DNA of 64,000 nt from Ricordea florida (GCA_949710005.1 OX453272.1:17166994-17230993); one strand, 5' to 3'; numbered from the stretch's first letter, positions 11,655-25,305 are shown. A program made the numbers and translations. The notes: generated from the sequence alone by a model not told the origin.

Positions 11655-13430
11655 GAGTGTCTAAGGAGTACCTGGATGACATAATCATAATGCCAAGCAC
11701 CTTCAAGGAACGCTTGGGTCGCCTACGCTCGGCTCTTGAGAGGCTACGGACACAGGGCTAAAGATGAAGCCCACAGGAGTGCACCTTTCTTCAACGCAAA
11801 ATCTCCTTCTTGGGCTTTGTCGTTTCGGCTGATGGGATACAAACTGACCCCCAAAAAACAGCGGCGGCTGTCCGCGAGTGGTGAACCCTAACAAGTGTCT
11901 CCGAACTGAAAGGGTTCTTGGGCCTTGTGGCATACTATAGTTACTATAGTCCCTAGTTTTTCTACCAAGGAAGAACCCCTGAACTGCTTAACAAGGAAGC
12001 ATGTGGAGTTCAAGTGGGGACCTGAACAAGAGGAGACTTTCAGTGAGATGAAGCATTGCCTTACCCAACCGCCAGTATTAGCATATTCCAACTTTGGCAA
12101 AACCTAGTGGTCTGTTCATCCTTGATACGGATGCAAGCAGTGGTCATCGCATTGGTGCAGTGCTCTCTCAAAGGCAATCTGATGGTACAGAACATGTCCT
12201 TGCTTATGAAAGTCGAGCACTTCACCGCCATGAAAGAAATTACTGTGCAACCCACCTTGAGATTTTTGCCTTCGTTGAATTCATTGATCATTGCCGTTAC
12301 TACCTGTTGGGGAGGCAATTTCTCGTGCGGACAGACCACCGTGCCCCGAAATGGTTGATGTCCTTTAAACAGCCCGAGGGACAGGTAGCAAGGTAGCTAG
12401 AGAGGTTTTAGGAGTATGATTTCACCGCCGAGCCCCGCCCTGGGAAGACCCACGCTAATGCAGACGCACTGTCCCGCCGGCCAAGGCGAAAACATGGAAA
12501 TTGTCCATCATGCGGGGAAACGAAGTATGTCTCCACAGCATTGCTGCAGCAGAACAGGAAGAAAACAGAACCACCCACACTACTGGAAAGCACGTTTTCT
12601 TGGAATGCTAACGAAATTGCACAGGCCCAAAGCAGCGACCATGACATTATCTCTGATTGAAATGATAAAGGAGGACAAAGGTAAACCACCCTATGTACAG
12701 TCTGAGCCCGCTGGCAAGGGCGATAGGGGCCCAATGCGAACCGTTGGAGGTCAAGGTTAGTTTACTTAGAATCCACCCAAAGAGCAAGAGAAAGAACCTC
12801 AAGCCCAGGGTAATCCTCCCAGAAGCGCTAATAAAGCCAGCACTGCAACGACTACATGATGGCCTAGAGGGAGGCCATCTTGGACAGCTCAAGACATTAC
12901 GCAAAGTTCAAACCAGGTTCTGAAGGCCTGGCCTTGCCAAAGCTGTTAAATGCCATTGTGCCGCTTGTCTGACGTGCTGAGTGCAAAACTCCTCGGAAGA
13001 CACCCAAGGCACCCCTTCGACCTATCCCTTCGTCTTACCCATTCCCCAGAACCAAGCGTGGCAACCGCTACATCCTAACCGTCCAGTGTTCATTTACAAA
13101 GTGGATAGAAGCATATGCCTTGCCTAACCAAAGGGCCAAGACTTGCACAAGAACATTGATAGACCACTGGGTGTATGGTTTTGGTGCTCCTGATACCATC
13201 AATTCTGACCAAGGGCGCAATTTTGAATCTCATCTCTTTGATTAACTTTGCCAAACGCTGGAAATAAAAAAGACCCGAACAACGCCGTACCACCCAGCTG
13301 GAAATGGACAGGCAGAGACTGTCAAGAGATTGTTGATGGCAAAAGTGGAGGATGAGCCTGAGTTGTGGGACGAACCCCTTGGAGCCTCAGTGATGGCATA
13401 CGGAAGTAGCGAACACACTTCAACTAGATG
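11655..13430 (+). pseudogene. Ty3/gypsy retrotransposon pol, decayed
   Basis: Pieces in the usual order are spread over changing frames. They are an RT palm motif YLDDIIIM at about 11669, the RT/connection region (KISFLGFVVSADGI, TKEEPLNCLTRK), and an RNase H part (FILDTDASSGHRIGAVLSQR, then FLVRTDHRAPKWL and HANADALSRRP). A zinc-binding integrase N-terminus (HDGLEGGHLGQLKTL) and an integrase core with INSDQGRNFES and HPAGNGQAETVKRL follow. Several stops and frameshifts break it and no LTRs were recognised. It is a dead copy. Confidence 0.8.
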
Positions 13431-13499
13431 TCATGATGGGGGTTCCAGAAACATCATTGGCATAAATAGTTATAGCAATGAAAATGATAATAAACATAT

Positions 13500-13862
13500 A
13501 AATAAGCATTAGGTAAGTAAAGAAGAAAGACAGGAAGAAGTAATCGTCCGAAACGTCAACATACATCTCCTCAATCTGTAAAAGAATTAAGAGTAGTTTG
13601 CGCAATTTTTGCTTTAAAAGCGTTTTACTGATTTTGCGTAGTTTAGGCGGAGTTTTGTCCCAGATTCTTGACCCAGTTCTTGAAAAGGATAATAACTGTT
13701 GATTGGATCCAGATATATGGATGCGAAAATTGCCAACAGAATCAAGAGAGGATACCTCATCCTCTTGGTCAGAACGGATGAAAAGGTCAGTAAGTTTTCT
13801 TTTTGTTGGCATGTACTGTTCACTCTCTGGTTCGTGAGTACACTTGCCTCATGCCACAGCAT
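13500..13862 (-). pseudogene. LINE reverse-transcriptase C-terminal fragment
   Basis: Minus-strand frames contain SRTGSRIWDKTPPKLRKISK and a following basic helix. This is the tail typical of cnidarian non-LTR retrotransposon RT proteins (xGxxxWNxIPxxLRxLxK). Upstream RT motifs are absent. Confidence 0.55.
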
Positions 13863-14440
13863 TTCATTGAACTTACCAATTGCTTTTGATACACGAAGGT
13901 CTCAAGTTATGTGACCTCTGATATGTTCTCCACCGTAGTTTGCAAGTTCCTCATTGTTGAAGAATTGTATTTTTGACTTTGGAAAGGGGATGGTCAGGCC
14001 AGAACGGAAGCATGCATCATTTAGTATTTCCATGATCTTTTTTTTAACTTGAATGAACTTTATTTGAGTGTCAACAGTATTTAACGTAGGCTGCAAAGCA
14101 GGCGTATTTTGGAGCGCGATCCATGAATTGTTTTCAGGAATAACGTTGTCCTGCCATCTTGGACGTTATAATTACCAGAGAGTTGGGACGAGTCAAAAAC
14201 GTATTTTAAGGGAGAGGCTGATGGGTTTAAAATAGGAGAGGGGGAGGGGGAGGGGAGGGAAAAAATACATCTGCCTGCAGCCATTGTTCGTTTGGCGAAC
14301 CCGTACACCAGATCGACGGGGACTCTGATTGGTGCGGTTTCGGATGTTTGATTGCTAGCTGCCAATCAAGGGGACATTAATTTTTTTTACGGGCCCTACG
14401 AGAGAAGTATTTTAGTCTGATTCATCCGAAATTTTAAAAC

Positions 14441-14608
14441 ATGGCGAATTTGGAAGACTTCGATTCTGCCCTGGAGAAAGCTCTTTCTGCGCTCGCTGGA
14501 TTGGGAATATCGCTTAAATTACGATCGGAACAAAAGGAAGCGGTTTCGACGCTGATGTCGAGGCAAGATTTATTAGCAGTCCTTCCAACAGGCTTTGCGG
14601 AAAAGTAG
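14441..14608 (+). pseudogene. Truncated RecQ-like helicase N-terminus
   Basis: A 55-codon frame ends with LRSEQKEAVSTLMSRQDLLA and then VLPTGFAEK and a stop. RecQ-type helicases have LRPxQxxAVxxLLxGxDxLAVLPTGxGKS at this point. The Walker A GKS is replaced by AEK and the frame stops, so this is a broken relic of a repeated RecQ-like gene. Confidence 0.55.
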
Positions 14609-15950
14609 TCAGGCGCGACTAATTAGGGGGCGTTCGGTAACTTCATGGGCTTTGCTGGCAGGCGTTACAGTGTTACGAAAGTGCGTATTCTTTGAGCTTG
14701 TTGCTGGCAATAATCAATCTACATACCAGCACAGCAGGTAATGAAACCTCTAATTAAAATATTTGTTACTAGCCACTCAGAACTTAGAAGTGTAAGGATA
14801 GTTAACAGACTCATAACAACACATGATAGCGTTGATGGTCGGCTTTGACTTTCTTGCAAAACGAGAAGAAACTGATTGAAGCACAGTTTTGTAGTACTTT
14901 CCACTTCTTAGTGAAGACATATTGATTTCCACTGGATTTTTATGGGGGAAACTTTAAATCTTTTACAAATTCAGCGAGCTATAATGAATAACGAAGAACG
15001 AAAAAACGCAGAAACTGGGTGCTAGTGTTTACTGGTAAATTCGCTACCGCACCTACAGACAACAAAAGTTCACAAAGAATGTTTAGTAAAATTTTATAAA
15101 TCACTGTTTTTCCACATTTTGCTCGCTTACTTTTTCGTTCATTGAATTTCCTTCTTCGTTGCCTTGAATACCCATTTCAGTGATCTGTCCAATTGTAGAC
15201 TGAGCCCCTGGTGCTTCAAAGTCCCCTCCTGGTACCAGGTCTCTGCTGAGGGGGTTTGTGGTACCCATACCCTCCACTTCGGCACCCGCCTCATTCAGCA
15301 TCAGCATGACAGACAAAAAGCACTCGACGTCACATTGAGGAGTCTGCCGCAACTTTCGAACCACCAATCCAATGGAAATGCAATATTGACCTATAGCAAT
15401 CCAGAAAGGGTCAAAGAATTAAGGAGTTTAATTCAGTCATAGCCTTGGGCTGCAGATGCTACTGAGTAAAATGGCTTCTTTAAAGGTAGAGACCGCGCCG
15501 AGTGAAATTTAGGTAGTATGACAAACTGGATCGATACAACAGGGAATCAATTTAATAAAACAACTACAAGTGTAAACAACACCTACACTTGTAAATTACA
15601 CCTAAAAAGTTAAATTCAGCCCCTAAAACGGGTTTGTAAAACGAATAAAGGTTAAGGGCAAAGCCACGCATGCGCCAGAGGAGATTGATAAGGAGGAAGA
15701 CAAGGAGCGTCACATTGTGTGGTATTTCGGTTTCCTTCCACCGTAAGATCACATCCAGCATTGCTACAGATACATATACCAGGGTCAGGGGAGACAGCTT
15801 GTTTAACAACATAACACAGTGCCATCATGTCGGAGCTCCTAAACGGAAGACAACACCTGTACCCTCACCACACGATGTCCTCCATCCTGCAGCGTTCCTG
15901 GGTTGTCTTTGCATTCTGGGTAAAGTGGACTAGATTTTTGGCAGCCAAAA
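14609..15950. other. Intergenic stretch without a convincing gene
   Basis: The longest frames (minus 15101-15367, 88 codons; minus 15564-15812, 82 codons) show no family I recognise. The first, rich in E, G and N near its end, could be a cytoplasmic-tail exon of the membrane gene that starts upstream on the minus strand. Its phase does not match the donor at 16760 directly. Confidence 0.3.
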
Positions 15951-15989
15951 ACTCCTCAATGAGCTCTTGGTAAGATATATCAGACTTGG

Positions 15990-16480
15990 GCTTTTGCATT
16001 TTGCATCTCGTAGGGCCTCATTGCACGGGGTCAAGCTGCTAAAACCCATCTAGACAGCATCTTGGTGTTACAGAAAAGAGCTATTCGTTTAAGGAATTTT
16101 GCCAATTATAACGAACAAGCTATTCCACTCTTTTTATCCTCTAATATCATCCAATTAAGCCTACTTTTTTTCAGCAATTTTTTCCCTGATACATGACATA
16201 TATAACAATCTAGCGCCTTCTAATATATCTGACCAGCAGCCCATTACCAGGGCTCCTAATATGACCTGTTCACCCGGGCCCAAGATATCCACCATTGTAA
16301 TACTCTCTCCTCCTCATCTGGCAAATACTATATACGTCGCTCAAAAATAAGCCATCATAGAAATTCATTTTAAAATTACTGGTGCAAAAATATGGAATAG
16401 TATCCCAAGAGATGTGAAAAAAAAAACTTTCCAAACATGCTTTTAGAAAAAAGATCATAATATAATTTTATTTCAAACTG
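15990..16480 (+). pseudogene. LINE RT 3' fragment
   Basis: Plus-strand pieces such as FFSAIFSLIHDIYNNLAP and SDQQPITRAPNM, spread over frames with stops, resemble the C-terminal region after the RT palm of cnidarian LINEs. It is degraded. Confidence 0.45.
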
Positions 16481-16759
16481 TCCAAAAGCTAGACGACTAT
16501 GTTAATATCCATACAATAATAAGTGAAATGGGAAGAGTCTTTACAACCTGATTTTCAAATTGTGTTATGGTTTGTAAATTATTTTCCTTTTCGTCTTTCT
16601 AGACCATCATTTCTTTTACGTATTTGCTAAATTGTCATTTGAACTATTTCTGTCATTTTTGTAACTCATACATAAAGAACCCCCCTAACAGGGCCTCATG
16701 TCCCGGGTGTTCCGCTCTTGCTCGCTACTAAAGAAGAACTGTTAACATTTAGTGCTTAC

Positions 16760-18286
16760 CTATGACAATTGCAATAACCATCGCATTGACTAGAACAAGC
16801 AAAACAGTGACAGCGACAGATTCCTCCTCTGCAGTGAGGCCTGAGGATGTTTCCTGTTGTGGAATCTTTAACAACATTCCCATGTTCATCGTAGCGCTTG
16901 TTCCCATCAACGACGCCAGCTGAAGCCAGTGCTCAAATCCGTCACTGATTGGTTGATACCAGGCAAACAGCACAGTATAGAGACCTGAAACTATGGCAGC
17001 TGTTCCAAGATGAGTGCGACTCTCTCCACCAATCAACATAAGGACAGAAGTAAGAGTCACTTTCCTTAGCAACTCGAGGACCTCCCAGAACCAACAATTT
17101 TCCGAATAGTTCTCATACAGAAAACTAATACCGAAGGAGATTTCATTGCATTGCTGGCGGCGATCATGAGAGATTTTAACATCGTTAAGTCTAACTCTGT
17201 ACTGATATTTCCACAGCAGGTAGAATATTATCATAGGATATCCAACAACGAAGGCAAGCATGCAGTAACTGACTACAACATATTTATTGTACGTTGTAGT
17301 GTTACACTTCAAAGAGTAATCAGACCTCAAGAAACTCTGGCAAGACTTTCCGCTTGTGTCTACACAAATCCTGTGACAGGCCGAGGGTAAGATCTGAAGG
17401 ACCTGGGTACAGGTGGCTGGATACATGATGTACAGGAGCAAGAAGACCACTCGATAACATTTCTCTTTCAGGGTAGACAGCAAGACCACAGTTTCATAAG
17501 ATGTCTTCATATGGCGCCAGTAAAACGTCTTCAGTAGGTAAAATGCTAGTGCCAGGGAGGGTGGTGCTATGGTGAGTGACGTAAATAGAACCAGGCTGGT
17601 ATAGCTAGTCACGTTTATGCTGCTGTAAAAGCAGTTAACAGGCGCAATTTGTAAGAGATTCAGTTGCAGGAATTTTGCGTAATTCGTCATTTGCATAAGA
17701 GCACCCGGCCAGTGAACGTAGGCAAACGCGTCTAGAGTACCAGATGCAACTTGATAAAAACCAATAACAATCTTCAACCTTGCCAACATTATATCAGTTA
17801 AGGATCTCCCCTTCTGATTGGTTACTGTTTTTCCCACGGCAACAGGCACAGCAACAGCAACAATAATTACTGCGACTATGCAAATTTGTGCTACCAACCA
17901 TGGAAGGGTAGGGCATTTTTGACAACTAGAGATTAGTCTGTAATATCCCTTGCTACACACTGCACATAAGGGACCTTCATATCCAATGGTACAGTCTGCC
18001 TTCATTCCTCCCAGACAGGACCCAGCAAAAGGACAACCGTAGACTTGGGGAAAGGACAGATTGTAAGAGATGTACCGTCGATCGTATGAATTGTTAAAGA
18101 TCTGAAGGTTTTTTTTCAGGTTCTCAAATAGCAAGCGATATTGAGGTAATTTCCACTGCCAATAAAATCCTGTTGCCAAAGTAACAGACTCGTTTTCGCA
18201 GTTAAGTCCGCTGGGCGGGCAAGGTACGCAGGCCCCAAAACGTTCCAGACGGTAAAATCCCTCCAAACAGAAGCATGCTCGAAAAC
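16760..18286 (-). CDS. Cysteine-rich multi-pass membrane protein, large exon (exon D)
   Basis: This exon encodes the end of a cysteine-rich ectodomain followed by a multi-span membrane region. It opens with FRACFCLEGFYRLERFGAC, continues with CPPSGLNCENESVTLATGFY and an EGF/laminin-like CxxGYEGPLCAVCSKGYY. About eight hydrophobic segments follow (for example LVAQICIVAVIIVAVAVPVA and the final VTVLLVLVNAMVIAIVI). Proteins with GCC2/GCC3 or ephrin-receptor-like repeats before such a membrane region are, to my knowledge, numerous in corals; their ligand and role are unknown. The acceptor is TTTGCAG at 18287 (phase 1) and the donor is ATAG/GTAAGC at 16760 (phase 1), so at least one more exon follows. 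Phase and sense fit the upstream exon ending at 42089. Confidence 0.8.
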
Positions 18287-18299
18287 CTGCAAATCGGCT

Positions 18300-19100
18300 T
18301 AATTGAGTTCCTGAAAATAAGAAAATTTAAATAATAACCTTTCATTTTTAGCAAGACTAAGTTAAAAGACTGCCTCAGTAAGAGAACAATGGCTCTGTTA
18401 TAACTTATGTATTCTTGATTGAACATGTCATTTTTGATTCGAGGGTGTATTCAATTCAGACAGCTTCCACCCTTCCCAGAATGTATGCAAATATTTTGGG
18501 GGGAATTTCCTCTACGACAACAAAATTCAGTGGATTTCGAGATCTAGATTTGAAATTTTTTATTGATATCTACCCCTGGATCCAACATAAATCCGGGCCC
18601 AGTTCATTTCTTTTTACCTATACGTGCTGTTTATATAGATTATTATCGTTTTGATCCTGGAGTTTTTAATTTCGATCGGTATTAAATATAAATTATCAAA
18701 CCAGTGAACAGAACGATGCAATAAAATAAAATCAAACCACAAATTTTACACCCGCGGGCCATTGAGAAAAATTTCAAACAAGAGATGCTCGCACCAAATG
18801 TTGCCTTTGGTAGCAGTAGGTAAAACATGATTGGCCCAACCAGTTTAAAAAGAGCGCATTCCAAGGGCAATACAATACGTGCATATATGGTATAATTTCA
18901 ATCAGAGGAGTAAATATATAAATCTATCACTTCATGCTTGTCATTCTTGTTGAGGGCTTTGTAACAAGAGTACTGATCTATACGTAGAGGTGAAATATGT
19001 AATGATACTAAACACAATTTGATTCCAAAATAAAGAGGTCATTTAGGATATAATTAGTGGGAGGCCGACCGGAGTCCCTTATCTAGAAAAATATGGAAAC
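18300..19100. other. Intron sequence without recognised content
   Basis: I see no coding similarity and no clear repeat in this stretch. Confidence 0.4.
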
Positions 19101-19111
19101 CTATGCGCCTT

Positions 19112-19270
19112 CAGGAGCGTAGCTAGGGGGGTCCTGGGGTGCCCGTGACCCCCCCTTGGTAGGCCTTCTTTTGAGCAAACAACCTACAATATTCAGGTGG
19201 CGAAAACGCCATGACAAGAGTGAGTAGCCTCTGTGACCCCCCTTTGAAAAATCCTGGCTACGCCCCTGGC
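19112..19270. repeat. Short MITE with AGCGTAGCTAGG ends
   Basis: The left end CAGGAGCGTAGCTAGG pairs imperfectly with the right end CCTGGCTACGCCCCTG. Runs of GTGACCCCCC lie inside. The size is about 160 bp. Confidence 0.6.
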
Positions 19271-19574
19271 CTTTACAATTTACTGATCACTTAACCGTCG
19301 TCCTTCTGTACACCAGAGGAGGTGAAGAAGTGCTCTCATGGCCAGTCAGCAACTTAAGGGTGTTTAGTCGTAATTTCACGAACATTGATGCTGTCGGAAA
19401 AGGGCCACGTTTCAGTTACGTTTCAGTTATTGTAATAGAATGTAATAGACTTTCTAGAAAAGTGATAGAATGTCACCCTCTGTATGGAAACATGGGTAAG
19501 AAGTTGTGCACGCAGCAATTATCAACTATGTCGTACATAAAATTTATGCAGCTGGAGATGTGTCGGGTTGCAGT

Positions 19575-19765
19575 CAACATGAGAGAAAACATGACAACAA
19601 GTTTCAAATGAGAACTGTTTGCGTCACGTTACAGAGAAAAAAATATATACACATCTGGGGGAAGAGAGCTAAAGAAGGTTGTCCTGAGCACTGACCAGCA
19701 ACAAAAACATCCATTTTACCGTGGGTGTGTTGGGGTTATCATTATCGGAGGCAATTCCCGACACA
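19575..19765 (+). repeat. Possible 5' LTR of a BEL/Pao element
   Basis: About 190 bases (ATGAGAGAAAACATGACAAC through GGAGGCAATTCCCGACA) recur in diverged form at 25767-25960 in the same orientation. Just after this copy comes TGGCACCTAAGAC, which could be a primer-binding site. The LTR reading is inference. Confidence 0.45.
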
Positions 19766-19885
19766 AGTGGCACCTAAGACGGACCCATCGTAGTCCGAAT
19801 AGATGACAGCCTAGCTTTAGAGTCGTAACAGCGCGCCAGCCCGCCTGAAAGAAGATAGAAGCTACTCAAACTAAGCTACTACAGC

Positions 19886-20470
19886 TTGAAATCGCGGTCG
19901 CCAGTCGTTGATGAGTGGTTGTCCAACATTTATAATAGACAAGTTACAGCAGTTATATTCCTTGACCTCGCTAAGGCCTTCGATACGGTAAAACACAGCA
20001 TCGTGGTGAGAACACTCCAAGCCCTTGGAATCACTGGTCTTCACTTAGACTGGTTTATTTCATATCTCGACCATCGACAACAGAAAGTATTTTGCAGCCG
20101 GGGCTTTCGTCGACTGAACACATCTTATCAGGGGTTCCCCAAGGGTCGGCCCTGGGGCCTTCATTCTTCTCGGTCTACATAAGCGATTTCCCTTCTTGTA
20201 TCCCTCACTCTACTGTTAACATGTTCGCTGACGACACTGCTTCGTATTATTCCTCTCAAAATGCTGACGGAGAGCCTGAGAAGGCTTAATGATGAAAGTG
20301 TATCCAGATGGATCAAACTGAATGGACTAGCGTTAAACCCGAAGTGTGAATATATGGTCATTGGTTCACTACAAGGACTCAGTTATGTTCAATTTGGCAC
20401 ATTAATGTTGAATGGGATCGCATTAAAGAGAGTAGAGACCTTCAAATAATTTGGAATCGTACTTGACAGT
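19886..20470 (+). pseudogene. Non-LTR retrotransposon reverse transcriptase fragment
   Basis: RT palm motifs appear in order across two frame changes: AVIFLDLAKAFDTVKHS, GVPQGSALGPSFFSVYISD, NMFADDTASYY, then LNGLALNPKCEYMVIG. FADD is the catalytic motif of LINE RTs. The copy is frameshifted and truncated at both ends, and appears to be inserted between BEL/Pao pieces. Confidence 0.8.
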
Positions 20471-20559
20471 ATCCTGTTTCATGGTTAAGCCACACCTTCT
20501 ACCTATACAATAAGATCCCCTCAAGAATCGGTACCCTTAAATGCATAATACCTTGTCTT

Positions 20560-22640
20560 TCGTTACCATCAGCCCAAAGTGTGTGCAAACTGTGTTGTAG
20601 ACTTCCTAAAGGAAAGACCGTATGTTACTGATCTTCCCTTCTTCAGTGGTAGACGTGAGGAAGCTATGACCTCCACGTCGAAAACTAGAAGTAGACGACT
20701 GGCCTCAAGGGATGTCTGCCTGTGCCATGACGACAGCGAGGCAGGAGTACTGCCCGATGTCTTATCGGCCCCACCGCCTGAACATTTGTGACGTCTTCAA
20801 GTCCAAACCTCCCCTTGAGAGAAGCAACTTCGCACGCAGATTTGCTTCAATTGCATCAATTCCACCAGTCATAACTCAAAGAAGTGTACGTCAGTTCAAC
20901 CAGGTGCAAGATTCAGGGCTGTGGAAAAACACATCACACTCTTTTTAACTTTACTGGGCCCAAAGGCAAAGCAAGGCAGGTGGAGGTGACCCAGAATGAA
21001 GATGTCATCAAACAGGACATGCTCGGCCGAAATTGCGTCTAATTCCTTTGAGGAACTGCTTCAAGTGGTCCTGGTTAGAGTGATGAGTGAGGCCGGTAAA
21101 CAGATTACGACTTATGGTGTAGTTGATTCAGACTCCGATATAACGATGAAAGACCCTTCTCTCGTGAAGTTGCTAAACATAAAGGAATCGACAAGCAAAC
21201 TTTAACATACTACAGTGAACAGCACCGATTCAAAGGAAAAAGGCATCAAGGTGAACTTTAAGACTCACAAAGTCTTTGGAACAGTGGCCACAATTAAAGC
21301 ATGTCTACTTCTCAGAAGTGGACAGGAAGAAGATCTCTGTTTTGCTTGGCACTAATATCCAAGAAGCTTTCATACCTCTTGAAGTAAAAAAAGAGAGGAA
21401 ACCTAATGTGCCGCTTGCAATCAAGTCATGCATCGGATGGAGCATATTAGGTGGTTCCTCTGCTCGTCAGGCGTGCAGGGGTGACAATTATTATTTGTGG
21501 AGACGATGTTTCCCTAAGCTTTCAGCTCTAAACATTCTGGAAAATCGAATCATACGGTACCACTCCTGGGTGTAACCAAGGCCATGTCCGTAAAAGACCG
21601 AAGAGCTTTAAAGCAGATCTATGAATTAATCTGCAAGGTTGATGGCCATTATCAGATGGCTCTTCTATGGAAAGAAGATAACCCTGTTCTTCCTTACAAT
21701 CACTTGCCGAGGCGAGACGCCAACACTTGAAAACACGGTTTCAGCGTGACCCAAAGCTAGAGACGAGGTTCAGAGGTGTAATTGACGAATGTGTCGCCAA
21801 GAGCTATGCATGAAAGCTGGCCAAAGAGAAAGCCGCCACTGACAGCAACATTACTTGGTATCTCCCACACAACCCGGTAATCAACCCAAACAAACCAAGG
21901 AGGGTGAGAGTAGTGTTTGATGCTGTGTTTGACCTGGACCTATATCAGCTGCCTCTGGAGCGAGCTTTGGGTGTGTACTGGGATGCTCAGTCAGATGCTT
22001 TGAAGTTTAGATCCATAAAGAAGTGCAGCGAGACACATGTCTGCAGTTGGGAAAGGCTCATTAGAAGTGTACGACGAATGAATAATGCCATTCTTGTCAA
22101 CCAAAGTGCTCTTGTCGGGCTAGAAACCTGCGATCTTCGCTAAACAGACGCCCCATCTTCCATGCCAGTGATGATCCAAATGACTTGGATCCGCTTACTC
22201 CATACCATTTCCTCCTTCACCGACAAAACCTTATAGTGCCACCAGGTGTCTTCTCCATTGAGGAGCTGTTCTCGCGCAAACAGTGGAGGCATGCACAGTT
22301 CCTGACCAACTGCTTCTGGTCGCGAATGATTCGAGATTAATAGGTGTCAAAATTACAGCAACGCCATAAATGGCTACTGAACAGGAGGAATTTAGCTGTG
22401 AATTACCTGGTCCTCATAGTGGACAACACTGCGCCAAGGTGCCGCTGGCTACTGGGCCGTTTGACGAAGGTCTTTCCCGGTGAGCATGCAAGAGTGCGCA
22501 GCGCAGACGCAAGACCACGTTATGCCTGCTCGAAGAAGCGGGATAAAGCGGACACAAACACTAGGACATTGTACCCTTAGTTTTTGACTTTATATCATTC
22601 GTTTGTCATTGTATTAGGCTAGGTTCTTTCAGCCTACCCC
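20560..22640 (+). pseudogene. BEL/Pao retrotransposon gag-pol relic (copy 1)
   Basis: The aspartic protease region is visible as ITTYGVVDSDSDITMKDPSL at about 21100. A connecting region with [16 protein letters not shown] and [13 protein letters not shown] follows, then part of the RT region ([20 protein letters not shown]) and an integrase C-terminal type segment near 22410 ([20 protein letters not shown]). Many stops and frameshifts make it non-functional. Confidence 0.7.
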
Positions 22641-23159
22641 CTCGGGATGCTGAGGTTATTCTTAAACAAGTTTATTATTCCAGTAGTCCGCATCGATTTC
22701 CATATCCATTCGGGCAAATACCAACGTAGTACGGGGATATTAGTTTTCTGTTCATGCCATGTGCTTAACAAGCTAACCGTGCCGAGACGTTCATCGTGTT
22801 TTTCTTGCGGGCTTCCGTAATCCAGCAAATAAAGGTGGGACGTACAGTATGCCAAAATCTATGCAGTTTTAGTGTTGAAACAGAAAAGGATCGCAAAGCC
22901 AAAATTCCAGTGTGATTTGTCTAACGTTATCGACAGGGCCGAAGAGCCAAACGGCACAAAGTTCTAGTACAAAAAGTGGGTCAAAGGCTTCTGCTAGAGA
23001 TATGACTGCGCCAAGAGCATGCCGCAGTATAAGTATGGGAAAGATTCCGAAATTTTCAAAGCGTCAAATTATTATTATTTGAGATGCCTACCATTTTCAA
23101 CTCAAATGTACATTGCATCCACGTGTTTAGGGACAAACTAACATTTTGTATACAATCCC

Positions 23160-24900
23160 TACAAACGCTAGGGAAACTCGAACAGGTCAATAGTTATGCT
23201 TGCATGACTTTATAAAAACTGCCAGCAATCAAAGGTTAATTGGGGCGTACAGATCTAGATCCATCGTGGGAACACTGGAATTGTGAGAAGTTCAAAAAGG
23301 TTTTGAGACTTTGGACTCGAAGAAACCCGACGAACCGTTACAGGTCAACAAGATCAACATCCGTTGAGAGCTTATACAATCCGTCTTGCATCTATTGCGA
23401 ACCGACAGAGTACAGATCGCTCAACTGCCCCTCTTTTTTTTCACCGGTTTGGCTGAAAGAAGAGCAATATTTCTTCACAAGCGCCTGTGTTTCAATTGCG
23501 CGGGTCGTCACAAGGCCACAGATTTTCGTAGCACTATTACGCTAAGAAACACCACAACTCAGTTTGTAACCAAGGAGAACAACTGTTAACAGATGGCGGG
23601 AGTAAAAGCCGTATCGGTTACCCTGTCGTAATAGTGGAGGGAGAGTTTCGCCGAGCGCTGCTTGATACGCAAGCTGGACGTTGGTATGTTTGGTCAGCAT
23701 GGTTGGATAAAATTTACAAGCGCCCTCATTCTAGGGAAATTAGAGGAATTCACATGATGCTTGGATCCACTACACGAGACGTAGGAACATGGAGTTAAAC
23801 GTTGACGTTACTTAAGTGGAAAAGAAAGGTTTTCTGATGTTTGTAAATCCTGACTACCACGCTACCACGCGTTAGACGTTCAGGCGAGCCTGTTCCACAG
23901 ATGACACGGCTAGGGTATCACCAGGGACAGAGGTTTCACATACCAATATGCTGTTAACAAAGACAATTAATGAGGAATATGTAGAGCTCTTTCGGCTGGA
24001 CGACTTAGGCCTAGACGCAGTCAGGCAGTGTATGCAGAGTTCCCGGAGCAATTAGTACGGGACCCTGGTTGGTTGGTACGATACCTCCATCCCCTGGAAT
24101 GGCTAAGTAACAAAACAGCGTTGCCGAGAAACAGAACAGCAAGTTTACAAAGGCTTGGAAGTCTCCAGAACAGGTTGCAACTTTTGGAAGTGAGTGAACA
24201 CTAAATAAAAGTCATCAAGCAGCACAAAGCCGAGGGCACAGTAGAAACTGCAACTGATCCACCAAAAATGCATTTTATTTTCCTCACAAGCCTGTTGTAC
24301 AAACTAGGCACTGAAACCACAAAACGGAGGATTTTCTACGACGTATCAGCTCGAAAAAGCTCGAAAGTTTGAATAAGGGTTTAATGGCTTGGCCCCTTGA
24401 AGAACCGCCGGTGAAATTTATTAGAACGAATGTGTTTTCATCCAGTTCTCATTACAAAGGACCTAAAGTAGGCCTTTTCTTCTAGTGCGTATCAAGAAGA
24501 AGAGAGCAATGCGCTCAGGTTTCATCAAAAACTGAACCAGCCAACCCTCTGAGGTAGAAATCCTAAGGTTCAAGAGAGTGCTGATTGGTCTGGTGCCATC
24601 TTCATTTCTCATTGGGGGAGTGATAGCATGCTACCTGGAATCCTGGGACCGGGAGTCGGTGCCTGAACTTGTCGATGAGCTCTTATGTTGATGACCTTGT
24701 ATCTGGAAAACCGACAGTTGGAACAGGCGCAGAACCTGAAGAAAGGGACCATTGTTGTTTACCGAGATGCAAAGATCACGTTATACAAATGGCACTAAAA
24801 AGTGGCAGAGATAGTGGAGAACGTGAGAGGAATGGAGGATGAAGAGACGTTTGCCAAGAAACAATTCTGTCAGCCAAAGGGAGGTGTAGCTGTAGGCGGC
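23160..24900 (+). pseudogene. BEL/Pao retrotransposon gag-pol relic (copy 2)
   Basis: A gag zinc-knuckle region is seen at 23380-23590 (CIYCEPTEYRSLNC, then RLCFNCAGRHKATDF). Pol follows with protease-like YPVVIVEGEFRRALLDTQAG and RT pieces (DVSARKS; LRFKRVLIGLVPSSFLIGG at about 24570; YVDDLVSGKPTV at about 24685). Because gag here lies downstream of the pol of copy 1, these are two insertions or one rearranged one. Confidence 0.7.
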
Positions 24901-25305
24901 GATTTAGCAAGACCGAATCGAATATCGAGCTGAATCGAGCCTAATAGACTTCAGCGAGGCAGGGGTACTTTACAGACCGAATAACTGCAACAACACCTAA
25001 ATCGCCAATTCAAGTCGTAAGCTACAAACAGCATCAATAAAGTCGAATTACTAAACGAACATAACATAATAACACGTGGTGTGTATGAGCAATACCAAAA
25101 GGGCTAAAGGGAAATCACTGACAATAATCAAAAATGATGCGTTAAGCAAAGAAGACAATTAAAGGAGCTTAAATTACATATCGTTCCCGCGACGCCGTGA
25201 CTTTACGAAACTTAAACTTAATGCCGATAAAGGGAACAACGAAACGACGTCCGTGCGCCACAACCAAGGACAGAAAAAAAAACTAAAAAAAAGCGCAAAA
25301 TGTGA